Of a DNA stretch of 64,000 nucleotides, positions 35,446 through 45,477 are shown in pieces; the stretch's first letter is position 1; each line of letters opens with the position of its first letter. This DNA comes from Pseudodesulfovibrio aespoeensis Aspo-2 (GTDB taxonomy: Bacteria; Desulfobacterota; Desulfovibrionia; Desulfovibrionales; Desulfovibrionaceae). The DNA is taken from positions 310,001 through 374,000 of the forward strand of contig NC_014844.1 of NCBI RefSeq assembly GCF_000176915.2. The letters run 5' to 3'. The position numbers and the translations under genes were made by a program. The notes beneath the pieces are model-generated. The model did no database searches, was not told the origin of the DNA, and saw only the letters and a list, made by a program, of their open reading frames with translations.

Positions 35446-35825
35446 ATATCAAGTTTGGAGCCGGACAGGCTGTCGCTGCGATCATTGATCGGAGAGGAAA
35501 GTCCGGGCTCCGCAGGGCAGAACGCTGGGTAACTCCCAGGGGGAGCGATCCCCGTCAAGTGCAACAGAAAGCAGACCGCCTCCGGGGAAACCCGGCGGTA
35601 AGGGTGAAACGGTGGGGTAAGAGCCCACCGGCTGTCGTGGTGACACGGCAGGCCAGGTGAACTCCGTTCGGAGCAAGACCAAATAGGGTAGCGTTATGAG
35701 GCCGGCCCGGCCCAGGCTACCGGGTAGGTTGCTTGAGGCGGCTGGTAACAGCCGTCCTAGATGAATGACAGCCGCCCCTTCGGGGGCACAGAACCCGGCT
35801 TACAGGCCGACTCCAAACTTGATAT
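35446..35825 (+). ncRNA. rnpB: RNase P RNA (class A)
   Basis: Conserved landmarks occur in order: gaggaaagtccgggctcc (P3-P4 side), acagaaagcagaccgcc, agagcccaccgg, ggtgacacggcagg, and the 3-prime block atgaatgacagccgc with acagaacccggcttac pairing back to P4. The ends atatcaagtttggag and ctccaaacttgatat form a perfect 15-bp terminal helix, longer than a usual P1. The mature RNA probably runs from about 35453 to 35819. It catalyses tRNA 5-prime maturation. Confidence 0.96.
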
Positions 35826-35854
35826 GACCGCAGCGGGAGGGGCGACCCTCCCGC

Positions 35855-37132
35855 GTGCGGCAACGCGGGATGCACATGGACCGACCGCTGAAAAACATCT
35901 GGGGCATCATCCTGGCCGCCGGTTCGGGCTCGCGCCTGGGCCAGGCCGCCGGGGGCGTGCGCAAGCAGTATCTCGAATACAGGGGCGCACCGCTCTTCTG
36001 GCACTCGGCCCGGACATTCTCGCGCGTGGCCGGGTTGCGCGGGCTGGTCTTCGTGTTTCCGCCAGACGACGCGCAGGCCATGGAAAAGCGTGTCGACCAG
36101 TATTTCAGGAGCGAGGATCTTGGCCTGGCCCGGACCGTGTGCGCCGGGGGCGAGCGGCGGCAGGACTCGGTGGCCTGCGGCCTGCGCGCCCTGCCTTCGG
36201 GCTGCGACGCGGTCCTGGTCCACGACTCGGCCCGGCCCTTTGTCTCGGCCCGGACCATCGCCCTGCTCATCGACGCCCTGAACCAGGGCGAGCGCGCCGT
36301 GATCCCGGCCATCGAGGTGGCTGACACCATTAAACGTGTGGCTGGGCGCGTGGCCGGTAACGAGATTGGGTGCGGGCTGGAGAGCGTGGTCGTGGACACC
36401 CCGAACCGCAGCGGGCTGCGCGCGGTCCAGACTCCCCAGGCATTCGAGACCGGCCTGCTCCGCGAGGCCCACGCCCTGGCCGGGGAGCATGGCTGGGAAG
36501 TGACCGACGACGCCAGCATGGTCGAGCAGATGGCCGCCCACGCGCCCGAGGCGCAGATACGGGTCGGCATCATTCCCGGCGAGCCCGGCAACATCAAGAT
36601 CACCACGCCCGACGACCTGAAGCGGCTGGGCGAGACCCGGACCACCATCCCCTGCGTGGGCTGGGGCTATGATGTCCACCGCTTCGGCGACGAGGGCGAC
36701 AGGCCGCTGGTGCTCGGCGGGGTGCCCATCCCCGGCGGCCCCACCGTGGTCGCCCACTCGGACGGCGACGTGCTGCTGCACGCCCTGGCCGACGGTGTGC
36801 TCGGCACCTTTGGCGGGGGCGACATCGGCACCCATTTCCCGGACACGGACGCGCGCTATGCCGGGGCCGACAGCGGCGTGCTCCTGCGCGAGGTGGTGGC
36901 CATGGCCGAAGAGGCCGGGGCGCGCATCGTCCACGCCGACCTGACGATCATCACCCAGATCCCCCGGATCGCGCCCCACGCGGGCCGCATCGCCACCAAC
37001 GTGGCCCGGTTGCTCGGCCTTGCGCCCGGTCAGGTCAACGTCAAGGCCACCACCGAGGAGAAGCTCGGATTCACCGGACAGAAAAAGGGCATCAAGGCCG
37101 TGGCCACGGTCACTGCCCTGAGGGAGGTCTAG
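35855..37132 (+). CDS. ispDF: Bifunctional IspD/IspF (MEP cytidylyltransferase and MEcPP synthase)
   Basis: A 425-aa fusion performs two steps of the non-mevalonate isoprenoid pathway. Residues 10-245 are IspD (IILAAGSGSRLG near residue 18; VLVHDSARPFV; VQTPQAFETGLL). Residues 265-425 are IspF (GWGYDVHRFG, VAHSDGDVLLHALADGVLG, and ATTEEKLGFTG at the end). Such fusions are common in delta- and epsilonproteobacteria. Starts GTG 35855, ATG 35870 and ATG 35876 are possible. A 9-bp stem (35833-35854) ends right at the GTG and could limit initiation there. Confidence 0.95.
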   Translation: MRQRGMHMDRPLKNIWGIILAAGSGSRLGQAAGGVRKQYLEYRGAPLFWHSARTFSRVAGLRGLVFVFPPDDAQAMEKRVDQYFRSEDLGLARTVCAGGERRQDSVACGLRALPSGCDAVLVHDSARPFVSARTIALLIDALNQGERAVIPAIEVADTIKRVAGRVAGNEIGCGLESVVVDTPNRSGLRAVQTPQAFETGLLREAHALAGEHGWEVTDDASMVEQMAAHAPEAQIRVGIIPGEPGNIKITTPDDLKRLGETRTTIPCVGWGYDVHRFGDEGDRPLVLGGVPIPGGPTVVAHSDGDVLLHALADGVLGTFGGGDIGTHFPDTDARYAGADSGVLLREVVAMAEEAGARIVHADLTIITQIPRIAPHAGRIATNVARLLGLAPGQVNVKATTEEKLGFTGQKKGIKAVATVTALREV

Positions 37133-37138
37133 CCGCTC

Positions 37139-38020
37139 GTGTCCAACATCTCGAAATTCTTCATTTCCCTGGCCGTGTTCATCGTCCTGTGCGTGAGCGG
37201 GCTGTACTGGTTCGTCAACCACGAGGTGGAGCGCGCTCTCAATCAGGCCGTGGAAGATGTGCCCGGCCTGTCCCTGACCTATGCGGACCTTTCCGTGGGG
37301 CTCTCGGATCACAGCGTGCTGCTTGAAAAGGTCGAGGCCACCCTGCCTGGCGGTCAGCAGGTGGCTGCCGACAGTCTGCGCATCACCGCCTTTGACCAGA
37401 GAAATCCGGTGCCCCATTTTGCGACTGTCCAGGCGCGCGGGGTGTCGGTGCAGGCCATCCAGGCCAATGTGGGCGACTGGGCCGGGCCGCTGGTCACCCT
37501 CGGCGTCAGCGAGATCAGGGGCGACCTCGATCTGGACTACCGCTATGAACCGCAAACTCAGACCCTGACCGTCAACACCCTGGTTTTGTCCGTCCCGGAC
37601 CTGGGAGACGTCCGCCTCAAGGCGGCCATCGACCGGCTTGACCTGACGCAGTTGCGTGTGGAAAAACTGCTGGGGCTGCGCATGGTCTACGCGGACCTGG
37701 TCTACGCGGACCGCGCCCTTGTCGGCCTGCTGCTGGGCAACACGGCCCGGCTCCTGAACGTCTCCGAGGCCGAGGCCCGGACGCGTGTCCGCGCCGAGAT
37801 CACGGCCATGGCCGACTACGCCGCGCGCGACAGCAACCCCGTGGCTGCCGCTGCCCTGGCCGGGCTGGCCGATTTCGTGGCCGATCCGGGACAGGTGGCC
37901 ATCGCCTCACGGCCCGGCGAGCCGGTGCCTGTGCTCTACTTTTTCATGGGCCGCGATTTTTACGAGAATTTGCATCTGCTCAATGTCACCGTGATCACGG
38001 ACGCCGAGCACGAAATTTAA
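37139..38020 (+). CDS. Membrane-anchored protein of unknown function
   Basis: The 293-aa protein starts at GTG 37139, six bases after ispDF. One N-terminal helix (residues 6-26, FFISLAVFIVLCVSGLYWFV) anchors a periplasmic part of beta-rich repeats (LTYADLSVGLSDHSVLLEKV, then VLSVPDLGDVRLKAAIDRL). This layout recalls AsmA/DUF945-type envelope proteins, but I cannot assign a family. It is probably co-transcribed with ispDF and cysS. Confidence 0.75.
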   Translation: MSNISKFFISLAVFIVLCVSGLYWFVNHEVERALNQAVEDVPGLSLTYADLSVGLSDHSVLLEKVEATLPGGQQVAADSLRITAFDQRNPVPHFATVQARGVSVQAIQANVGDWAGPLVTLGVSEIRGDLDLDYRYEPQTQTLTVNTLVLSVPDLGDVRLKAAIDRLDLTQLRVEKLLGLRMVYADLVYADRALVGLLLGNTARLLNVSEAEARTRVRAEITAMADYAARDSNPVAAAALAGLADFVADPGQVAIASRPGEPVPVLYFFMGRDFYENLHLLNVTVITDAEHEI

Positions 38021-38063
38021 TCAATAGCATGAAAAATCAGACGATTAAGATCGGAGTATTTGA

Positions 38064-39521
<1,458 letters not shown>

Positions 39522-39523
39522 TC

Positions 39524-39643
39524 GGCTGTTGAAAAAAGGCGATCTGCGTCGTTGCTTCAAAAAGTTCAAACCCTCGCGTACAGGAAGTACGCTTCGGCCT
39601 TGAACTTTTATCGCGCCTAGCAGCTCACCATTTTTGAACAGCC
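39524..39643. repeat. 120-bp dispersed palindromic repeat, copy 1
   Basis: The termini ggctgttgaaaaa and tttttgaacagcc are inverted. Internal blocks are cgttgcttcaaaaag, a palindrome gcgtac-N5-gtacgc, cttcggcctt and cgcgcct. Copies of the same 120-bp length are at 41826-41945 and 60732-60851. It behaves like a non-autonomous or REP-type intergenic element. Confidence 0.9.
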
Positions 39644-39776
39644 TGTTGGTTCTGACTTTATTTAACAGTCAGCTAGGCATTTCAAGTTCAATCCGTTAGT
39701 CAGCCACTTTCTGCACGGTCTGGCCCCATTGGCGCCGCGCGGCAACCACTCCAGAATTCTGCGGATTCGCATACGC

Positions 39777-39816
39777 AAGACCGGGACGCATCCTCTGCGA
39801 CCCGGTCTTATTTTTC
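39777..39816 (+). terminator. Rho-independent terminator
   Basis: A 9-bp perfect stem (aagaccggg / cccggtctt) with a 15-base loop is followed by ATTTTT. It lies downstream of cysS and its repeat, and upstream of the next + strand gene. Confidence 0.85.
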
Positions 39817-39882
39817 CGGGGAACAGCGTATACTCACTATCTTGTTTAATTGTATGCTTTACTATCGGGAAAGGGGGCTCTT

Positions 39883-40326
39883 GTGGGTGATATTCTCAAT
39901 GGAATTGCAACGCTCGTCGTTGGTTTTTTCGCTCTGTATCTTGGCTACACTCAGAATAGGATCAGTAAGGACAAGCTCAAGCAGGATCTTTTTGAGAAAC
40001 GTTTTGTCGTTTTCAAGGCCGCTCAGGAGCTGCTGTCTCAAGCCTGGAGGCAGGGGGACTTGCAAGAGTCCGATGTTTTTCTATTTCGAGCGGAAAGGAC
40101 TCAAGGAATCTTTCTTTTTGACAAAGACATCACAGACTATCTGGATGAAATTGGCAACAAAGCTTTGACGGTTTGTCAATGTAATACGGAACTATGTGCT
40201 CTATCGAGCGGCGAAAAACGTGAAGTTCTGTTGGGTAAAAAAATGGCTGAACTGAAGTGGCTGTTCGATCAGCATCCTGTTCTGGCCGACCGCTTTTCGC
40301 GTTACCTGAAGATTTCTGAGAAATAG
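39883..40326 (+). CDS. Small membrane-anchored protein of unknown function
   Basis: The 147-aa protein starts at GTG 39883, set by AAAGGGGG seven bases upstream. One N-terminal helix (ILNGIATLVVGFFALYLGY) precedes a cytosolic helical domain of about 120 residues rich in Lys, Gln and Phe. Its G+C is clearly lower than that of its neighbours, which suggests acquisition by transfer. The shape recalls small membrane-anchored accessory proteins of defence or island genes. No family is recognised. Confidence 0.7.
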   Translation: MGDILNGIATLVVGFFALYLGYTQNRISKDKLKQDLFEKRFVVFKAAQELLSQAWRQGDLQESDVFLFRAERTQGIFLFDKDITDYLDEIGNKALTVCQCNTELCALSSGEKREVLLGKKMAELKWLFDQHPVLADRFSRYLKISEK

Positions 40327-40336
40327 GTAAGGGAGA

Positions 40337-40372
40337 AAGCAGGGGGATGAGGATTTTGTTCATGGTGTGCGC
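40337..40372. repeat. Duplicated start region of the adjacent membrane-protein gene
   Basis: This segment is nearly identical to 41068-41103. On the minus strand both begin with ATG and the codons for MNKILIPLL. Here the frame then diverges, so only the start of a second copy remains. It lies directly at the stop of the intact gene. Confidence 0.75.
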
Positions 40373-41094
40373 TCACCGCCCGGCGTGGCGGGGTGTTCCG
40401 TATGCGTTTCACGTCGTTCCTCACTCAAGAATCGCACATAGGCCCAGCCCAGCACGACGAAGGTGAGAGCGATGATGGCGGACGAGGCGGTCATGATGAT
40501 TCCGAAGAGTCCGTGTGTGGCTAAATCCGTTGTCGGGATGCCGTAGTGCGCGCCGATGTACAGGGTGAGGAGCAGTTGGAGCGGGGTGCCCCATTTTCGC
40601 ACCCTGTCCATGCTCATGGTGCAGAGAAAGGCGAGGAAGGCGAGGGTGGCGAATTTGATGGAAATCGCGTTGTAGGCGGCCTCTGCCCAGGCAAATGCGG
40701 GAAAGGACATGGCAAAGAGCGCCAGCAGCCACATGGCGAGGCTCAGGCGAAGCAGGCCGCTGTCTGGGAACGGCTGTGAAGGCCTGCGGAACAGGGCGAA
40801 GAGTATGGCCGCAACCAGCGCGATCAGCCCCGCCAACGCCAGGACATACAACGCACCCTGCAGGATCATGCCCAGGGAGTGCGCCAGCATGTACGCGATG
40901 GAGGTATACAGAACCGCCAGCACGAGTTTTGCCCGCCCTGTCTCAAAGAATGAAGCCGCGTAGATGACGACGCTGGCCATGAAACCAAACGTCAGGAGCA
41001 TTGACTGGGGACCGTCGATTCGGGTCGTCAACAGCGGGCTGGTCGCGATCAGGAAGTGAACGACAAGCAGCAGAGGGATGAGAATTTTGTTCAT
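40360..41094 (-). CDS. Polytopic membrane protein of unknown function
   Basis: The 244-aa protein starts at ATG 41094 (MNKILIPLLLVVHFLIA). It has about seven predicted helices, and the C-terminal tail (SEERRETHTEHPATPGGE) is polar. A fragment identical to its first codons lies just downstream, which suggests that it was once one of a tandem pair. No family is recognised. It lies between a low-G+C gene and prophage remnants and may itself be cargo. Confidence 0.7.
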   Translation of the reverse strand: MNKILIPLLLVVHFLIATSPLLTTRIDGPQSMLLTFGFMASVVIYAASFFETGRAKLVLAVLYTSIAYMLAHSLGMILQGALYVLALAGLIALVAAILFALFRRPSQPFPDSGLLRLSLAMWLLALFAMSFPAFAWAEAAYNAISIKFATLAFLAFLCTMSMDRVRKWGTPLQLLLTLYIGAHYGIPTTDLATHGLFGIIMTASSAIIALTFVVLGWAYVRFLSEERRETHTEHPATPGGERTP

Positions 41095-41140
41095 AGTGTG
41101 TGCGGGGGGGGGAGGGCAAGCCTCCCCCTTTGTTCGTTGG

Positions 41141-41825
41141 TTATGGAAGCCATGGGGATATGGTCTGTTTGATAGCCTTGTTAACATCCTTGGCTGTGGC
41201 ATTGCTGTCGCCAGCCAATTTGATCCATTCGGCATACCAGGGCGTGGCTTGAAGCATGGTTCTTCCCATGGTTTCTGTCTTGTGTTTGATCACATCAACG
41301 GCCCACTCTCTTCCTGGATGCCCTTTGGGCTTAAGCAAAGAGGGAGTCAAAACTTCGCGTATTGGCGAGAGCTGTGTGCTGCGTTCCTTGTCGGAGCCCG
41401 ACCCCTGCCCCTTTTCCCATTGTTTCAGGGTTTCAGCGTCCTGGGTCGAATTGCGCGGGGCGGTGGCCGGAGCGGGGGCCGTGGCCTCGAATGCCTTCAG
41501 GCCCTGGGAGCCCTGGGCGAGGAGGGAGCCGAGGGAGCGCGCCGGGGCCGCGGTGCTGCTCCGGGTTTCGCCCGTGGGGCCGATGCCGGATGCGGCGTTG
41601 TCGTCCTGTACCGGGACCGTGGTCATGGCGCCTTCAGGCATCTTGGGTTGGTTCGGGTTTTTGCCCATGAGGGAGGTTCCGTGGTTGAGGGTGGCTTCGA
41701 ATCCATGGTCCCGGGGGTCCCAGTCGCGCGGCCTGTCTGTCACCCACCAGTCCTCTGCCGGGTCGCTGGTGCGGCGCTTTGCCGCCAGGTCGCCCTCTTT
41801 GCGCACCGGCTCGAACATGCCGTCA
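41141..41825 (-). pseudogene. C-terminal part of a phage-type protein, cut by a dispersed repeat
   Basis: About 228 codons remain open from the repeat boundary to the stop at 41141 (starting near DGMFEPVRKEGDLAAKRR, ending AIKQTISPWLP). The composition is Ala/Pro/Gln/Ser-rich in the middle, like phage virion or internal proteins. The open frame continues through the repeat, but those residues belong to the repeat. Its original N-terminus is missing or is the fragment at 41946-42057. Confidence 0.6.
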
Positions 41826-41945
41826 GGCTGTCCAAAAACGCCCGATTGCTGCGTTGCTTCAAAAAGGCCAAACCCTTGCGTACCTGGAGTACGCTTCGGC
41901 CTTGCCCTTTTTTCGCGCCTTGCACTCGAACGTTTTTGTACAACC
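41826..41945. repeat. 120-bp dispersed palindromic repeat, copy 2 (inside a phage gene)
   Basis: It shares with copy 1 the blocks gcgttgcttcaaaaag, aaacccttgcgtac, gtacgcttcggcctt and cgcgcctt, the exact 120-bp length and the inverted ends (ggctgtcc...gtacaacc, diverged). It separates two phage-gene fragments. Confidence 0.9.
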
Positions 41946-42057
41946 TGCACGAAGGTGAATCTTCAGAAAGCGAACGAATCCATTGGCGATTTCGCTGTCC
42001 TTTGGAGTTGTCGTAGCGCAGTCGGGTGTATTTGTCAGCATTGAATGCGTCGGACAT
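41946..42057 (-). pseudogene. N-terminal fragment of a phage-type protein
   Basis: The frame starts at ATG 42057 and codes MSDAFNADKYTRLRYDNSKG and a further 15 or so residues before entering the repeat. It follows the scaffold-like gene in the position where podoviruses of this type have the major capsid gene. Joined directly to 41825 it would be one base out of frame with the downstream part, so it may be a different gene. Confidence 0.55.
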
Positions 42058-42120
42058 ATAGATTTCCTTCTTTGGTCCGGGGGGTGTGGCTCCCCCCGGA
42101 CCGTTTGTGGGGCGGCGCGG

Positions 42121-42960
42121 CTAGAGCTGGCCGCCGGGGATGTAGTTGCCGGGGTAGAGGGTTTCAAATCCCTTGCGGATCTTGGCCACGTAGGAGTCGT
42201 CCCGCTTGGCCGGGTCGTGGTAGCGCGGGTCCTGCATCATCTCGCGCAGTTTTTCGCGGGTCAGCTCCTCGCCCCAGCCAGCGGGAGCGCCGCGCAGGCC
42301 GCTTTCGAGCACCAGGGGGGCGATCTTGGCAAAGGCGCTGATGACCGCGGCCCGGTCGCCCGCGCCGGTGCGGGTCAGGGCGTCGAGCAGGTCGTCGCCG
42401 CCGATGGCCTCTGCGGCGCGCAGGGCGTTGTCGAGCAGGCGCGGGGTCTCGCCCCGGTGCACGGCGCGCAGGGTGTCCAGCTCGCTGTCGCGCAGCCGGG
42501 CGGCCTCGTGGTTCATGGCGTGGTGGGCGTCCATGACCAGGGGCAGGAACCACTGGTAGAGTCCGGCCACCTGGCCGGGGGTGAGGCCCAGCTCGTGGGC
42601 CTTGGCCTTGAGGCCCAGGGTCAGGTCCTCGCGGATCTCGAACCCTTCGGGCAGCTCCAGCTCGGGCAGGGCGTAGCCGTCCGGGCTTTCGGGTCGGCCC
42701 AGGGCGGCGTGGAAGGCGTTCAGCTGGTCAACCGGGGCGTCCTGGCCGGGCATGCGGATATAGCCCTCAGGCGTCTTGCCCAGCAGTTTCTGGGCGTGGA
42801 CCAGGGCCTTGACCGCCTCGTCCTTGCTCTCGTAGCGGGCCAGGGCCGGGTGGTCGCGCAGGGGAATCTCCTGCTCGGCGCCGTCCGGGCCGGTCACGCG
42901 CACGGTCCATTCCTCGGGCAGGGTCGCCCGCCAGTCGTTGGTGTTCTTGGTCGTGGTCAT
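42121..42960 (-). CDS. Phage scaffold-like protein
   Basis: The 279-aa protein is acidic, helical and without membrane segments. It starts TTTKNTNDWRATLPEEWT and has PEGYIRMPGQDAPVDQLNAF in the middle. Such proteins lie between portal and capsid genes in T7/BPP-1-like podoviruses and guide procapsid assembly. The assignment rests on position and composition. It overlaps the preceding gene by four bases. Confidence 0.68.
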   Translation of the reverse strand: MTTTKNTNDWRATLPEEWTVRVTGPDGAEQEIPLRDHPALARYESKDEAVKALVHAQKLLGKTPEGYIRMPGQDAPVDQLNAFHAALGRPESPDGYALPELELPEGFEIREDLTLGLKAKAHELGLTPGQVAGLYQWFLPLVMDAHHAMNHEAARLRDSELDTLRAVHRGETPRLLDNALRAAEAIGGDDLLDALTRTGAGDRAAVISAFAKIAPLVLESGLRGAPAGWGEELTREKLREMMQDPRYHDPAKRDDSYVAKIRKGFETLYPGNYIPGGQL

Positions 42961-43187
42961 TGGGTGATCTCCTTGTGGTTGATGAAGTTGGTTTCGTCGA
43001 GCATGTGCTTGACATGCAGCACCAGGGACCGGCGTCCTTCGTTCAACGCAGTCCGTCCGGGGTCGGTGGAGAAGGTGGAGCGCAGGAACGAGCCGCGTTG
43101 CTCCAGGTCCTCCATGACCGTCTGGCCGTCGGTAGACTCGAAGAGCCGCCGGTAGGCGCGATGCAGTTCCAGCGGGCTAGGCGACAT
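42957..43187 (-). CDS. Bbp19-like small phage protein
   Basis: The 76-aa protein (LELHRAYRRLFESTDGQTVM, then HVKHMLDETNF) matches the Bbp19-like phage domain, a small helical protein coded between portal and scaffold genes in BPP-1-type phages. It overlaps the portal stop by 11 bases and the scaffold start by four, showing a compact phage operon. Its precise role in the head is unknown. Confidence 0.75.
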   Translation of the reverse strand: MSPSPLELHRAYRRLFESTDGQTVMEDLEQRGSFLRSTFSTDPGRTALNEGRRSLVLHVKHMLDETNFINHKEITQ

Positions 43188-44988
43188 GGCTGCCCTCCTG
43201 ATCCGCCGGGGCCGGGTTTGCGGGCGCGGGTTGGCCGGGAGTCATGACCTGGGCAAGGCCCGATGCCATGCTCTCCGCCATGCCCGATCCCGTGTTGGCC
43301 GACGCGGCCCCGGCGCGGGACGCGGCCCGGCCTGCCAGCGCGGCCCACAGGTCGGTCAGCACGCTGGGCCGGTCGGTGTGCGCCTCGGCCAGGGTCCGGG
43401 CGATCTCAGCAGCCTGGGCCGCGGCCTGGACCGCTGTCTGCGTTGCCTGCGCCCCGCTCGTGGCGCGGCCCTTGGCGGCGCGGGTTTCGGCTACGTCCTT
43501 TTCGGGCCTGAGGTAGTCCGAGGGGGTGCCGAACAGCTCGGCCACGTGCCGGGCGGCCCGGTCGGTGTCGAAGTTGTCCATGATCCCGAAGGGGTCGGAC
43601 GCGCCCACCAGCGGGGCCAGGTATTCCATGGTCCTGGACAGCCCCCTGGCCTCGAACTCCTTCTGGGCGCGGGCCACGGGCGAGGTGTAGCGCACCTCGA
43701 TATCGTCCGGGCCGAACCCCTGGGGGAACGGGGGCAGCGCGCCCGCCCGCAGCATGATGCGGAACACGCGGCGGATGAGCGGGCTTAAGAACTCGGCCTG
43801 GAGCCTGCCCAGCACCGGGCCGAGGACGCGCATCTTCTCGCTCTGCCTGATGAGCGCCTCGGTGGCCGTGACTGCCGGGCCTTCGGGGGTCAGCTGGTCG
43901 CCCAGGAAGATGCGGCGGATGGACTCGCGCCGCTGCTGCATCATGGTCTCGGTGGCCGCCAGGTCCACGTTCACGGGCAAGGGCTCGATGCGGTCCGGGC
44001 TGCCCGCCCGGTAGTAGGACAGTCCCCCCGGCCCGGAGTGGACCGGCCCGAGAAACCCGTCGTCCGGGACCATGAGCGGCGGGTCGGACATCTTTTCGGC
44101 GGCCATGAGCGCGGTGCGGGCCATGGCGTTGAGCACGCGGGTGTCCGACAGGGCGGTCTGGCCCGGCCCGCGCCCGTAGGTTTCGCCCGCTGCCTTGGCC
44201 CAGCGGGGCACGAGGTAGGGCATCTCCAGGTAGCCGGACTCCTCCAGCACATGCTCGGCTCCGGTCTCCACATAGACGCTGGCAAAGGGGAAGTGGGCCG
44301 CGCCTACGCCATAGGGGTCGCGGTCCGTGCGCGGGAACACGGCGTGCAGGATCTCCACCGTGTCGTCGGGCCGCTCCTCGGCCTTGCGCCGGGTCTCGCC
44401 CGAGCAGGCCGCGCCCCATTCGCGGGCCGTCTGCCGGGCCGAGAGGGTGTAGCGGCGGTAGACCGAGTCCACCGCGCCGCGCGCCGACTCGGCGGCATAG
44501 ACCTCGCCCAGGGGCCGGGTGCAGAAGCGGACCACGGTGTCCGGGTCCGCCTCCACGTACATGACTGCGGTGCCGAGCAGGGCCACATCCAGGTACAGCT
44601 CGTGGACATTGGTCTGGAAGCCGGTGTCCTCGGTGTTGAAGAGCGCGATCATGCGCTCGCGGGCCTGTTGCAGGAAGGTGCGCACCCCGGCCCCGTCGCC
44701 CTGGTCCGGGTCGCGGGCGCGGATGTCGAACCAGGGCATGGCCGGGTTGGTCAGCAGCCCGCCCAGGGACGAGGCGAGCAGCTCCAGGGCGTGGCTGGGC
44801 GTGGAGTCGAAGATGCGCTCGTCGCCGCTGCGGCCCCGCGTGGAGCCGGGGTCGATTCCAGTGAAGCTGTTCTTGCGCGGCAGCATGTAGTCGGACAGCT
44901 CGCGCCAGGCGGCAAGCCAGGGCTGGCGGGCCTCCTCAAGGCCCTTGAACCGGGTTTGCAGGGAGCGGGCGAGTTCCTTGGCGTCCAT
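43177..44988 (-). CDS. Phage portal / head-to-tail connector protein
   Basis: The 603-aa protein starts at ATG 44988 (MDAKELARSLQTRFKGLEEA). It carries the conserved connector pattern of T7-like phages: WRELSDYMLPRKNSF near residue 29, GLLTNPAMPWFDI, LTPEGPAVTATEALIRQSEK near residue 375. The C-terminal tail is Ala-rich. It forms the dodecameric ring through which DNA enters the capsid. Length is typical. It looks intact although nearby phage genes are damaged. Confidence 0.9.
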   Translation of the reverse strand: MDAKELARSLQTRFKGLEEARQPWLAAWRELSDYMLPRKNSFTGIDPGSTRGRSGDERIFDSTPSHALELLASSLGGLLTNPAMPWFDIRARDPDQGDGAGVRTFLQQARERMIALFNTEDTGFQTNVHELYLDVALLGTAVMYVEADPDTVVRFCTRPLGEVYAAESARGAVDSVYRRYTLSARQTAREWGAACSGETRRKAEERPDDTVEILHAVFPRTDRDPYGVGAAHFPFASVYVETGAEHVLEESGYLEMPYLVPRWAKAAGETYGRGPGQTALSDTRVLNAMARTALMAAEKMSDPPLMVPDDGFLGPVHSGPGGLSYYRAGSPDRIEPLPVNVDLAATETMMQQRRESIRRIFLGDQLTPEGPAVTATEALIRQSEKMRVLGPVLGRLQAEFLSPLIRRVFRIMLRAGALPPFPQGFGPDDIEVRYTSPVARAQKEFEARGLSRTMEYLAPLVGASDPFGIMDNFDTDRAARHVAELFGTPSDYLRPEKDVAETRAAKGRATSGAQATQTAVQAAAQAAEIARTLAEAHTDRPSVLTDLWAALAGRAASRAGAASANTGSGMAESMASGLAQVMTPGQPAPANPAPADQEGSHVA

Positions 44989-44989
44989 G

Positions 44990-45298
44990 TCATTCCCCCA
45001 GCCGGGTCTTGAGCGCACCCGCGGCCACGGTGGCCTCGTCCGATGTCAGTGCTGCGGCGGACGACTCGCCCGTTGCCCTGGCCAGCCGTTTCTGCTCCAC
45101 GGTCCTGGCCTCGGTGAGCTTTTCGCGCTCGCGCTTGCGCTCCTGGGCCTCCTTTTGCCGCTGTTCCTCTTCCTGGCGCGCACGTTCGGCTGCCAGCTCG
45201 GCGGTCCGGTCCGTGCCGGACGCCTGCTTCTGGCTTGAGCCGATCACGCCCATTACGCCGCTGAAGACCGAGGTGATGAGTGCCGGGTTTCCTCCCAT
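44990..45298 (-). CDS. Small phage structural or accessory protein
   Basis: The 102-aa protein has a Gly/Ser-rich N-terminus (MGGNPALITSVFSGVMGVIG, one possible helix) and a long charged helix of Glu/Arg/Gln (ERARQEEEQRQKEAQERKR). It abuts the portal gene (one-base gap). Proteins of this layout occur just upstream of portals in podoviruses, but I cannot name it. Confidence 0.6.
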   Translation of the reverse strand: MGGNPALITSVFSGVMGVIGSSQKQASGTDRTAELAAERARQEEEQRQKEAQERKREREKLTEARTVEQKRLARATGESSAAALTSDEATVAAGALKTRLGE

Positions 45299-45477
45299 GA
45301 TGGAATCCTCCTGTTAAAGGGTTTTCCGGAGGATAGCCCCACACTTGGGGCCAGGACGGGATCGGGCGCGCCAGGGATGCAATCGGGCGCGGCAGGGGCG
45401 ACATTGCCTGTTGACAGGGTACGCGGCGGGGCGGCGCAGGGAGGATATCGTTCACTCGGGAGAGCGAACGATGCCAC

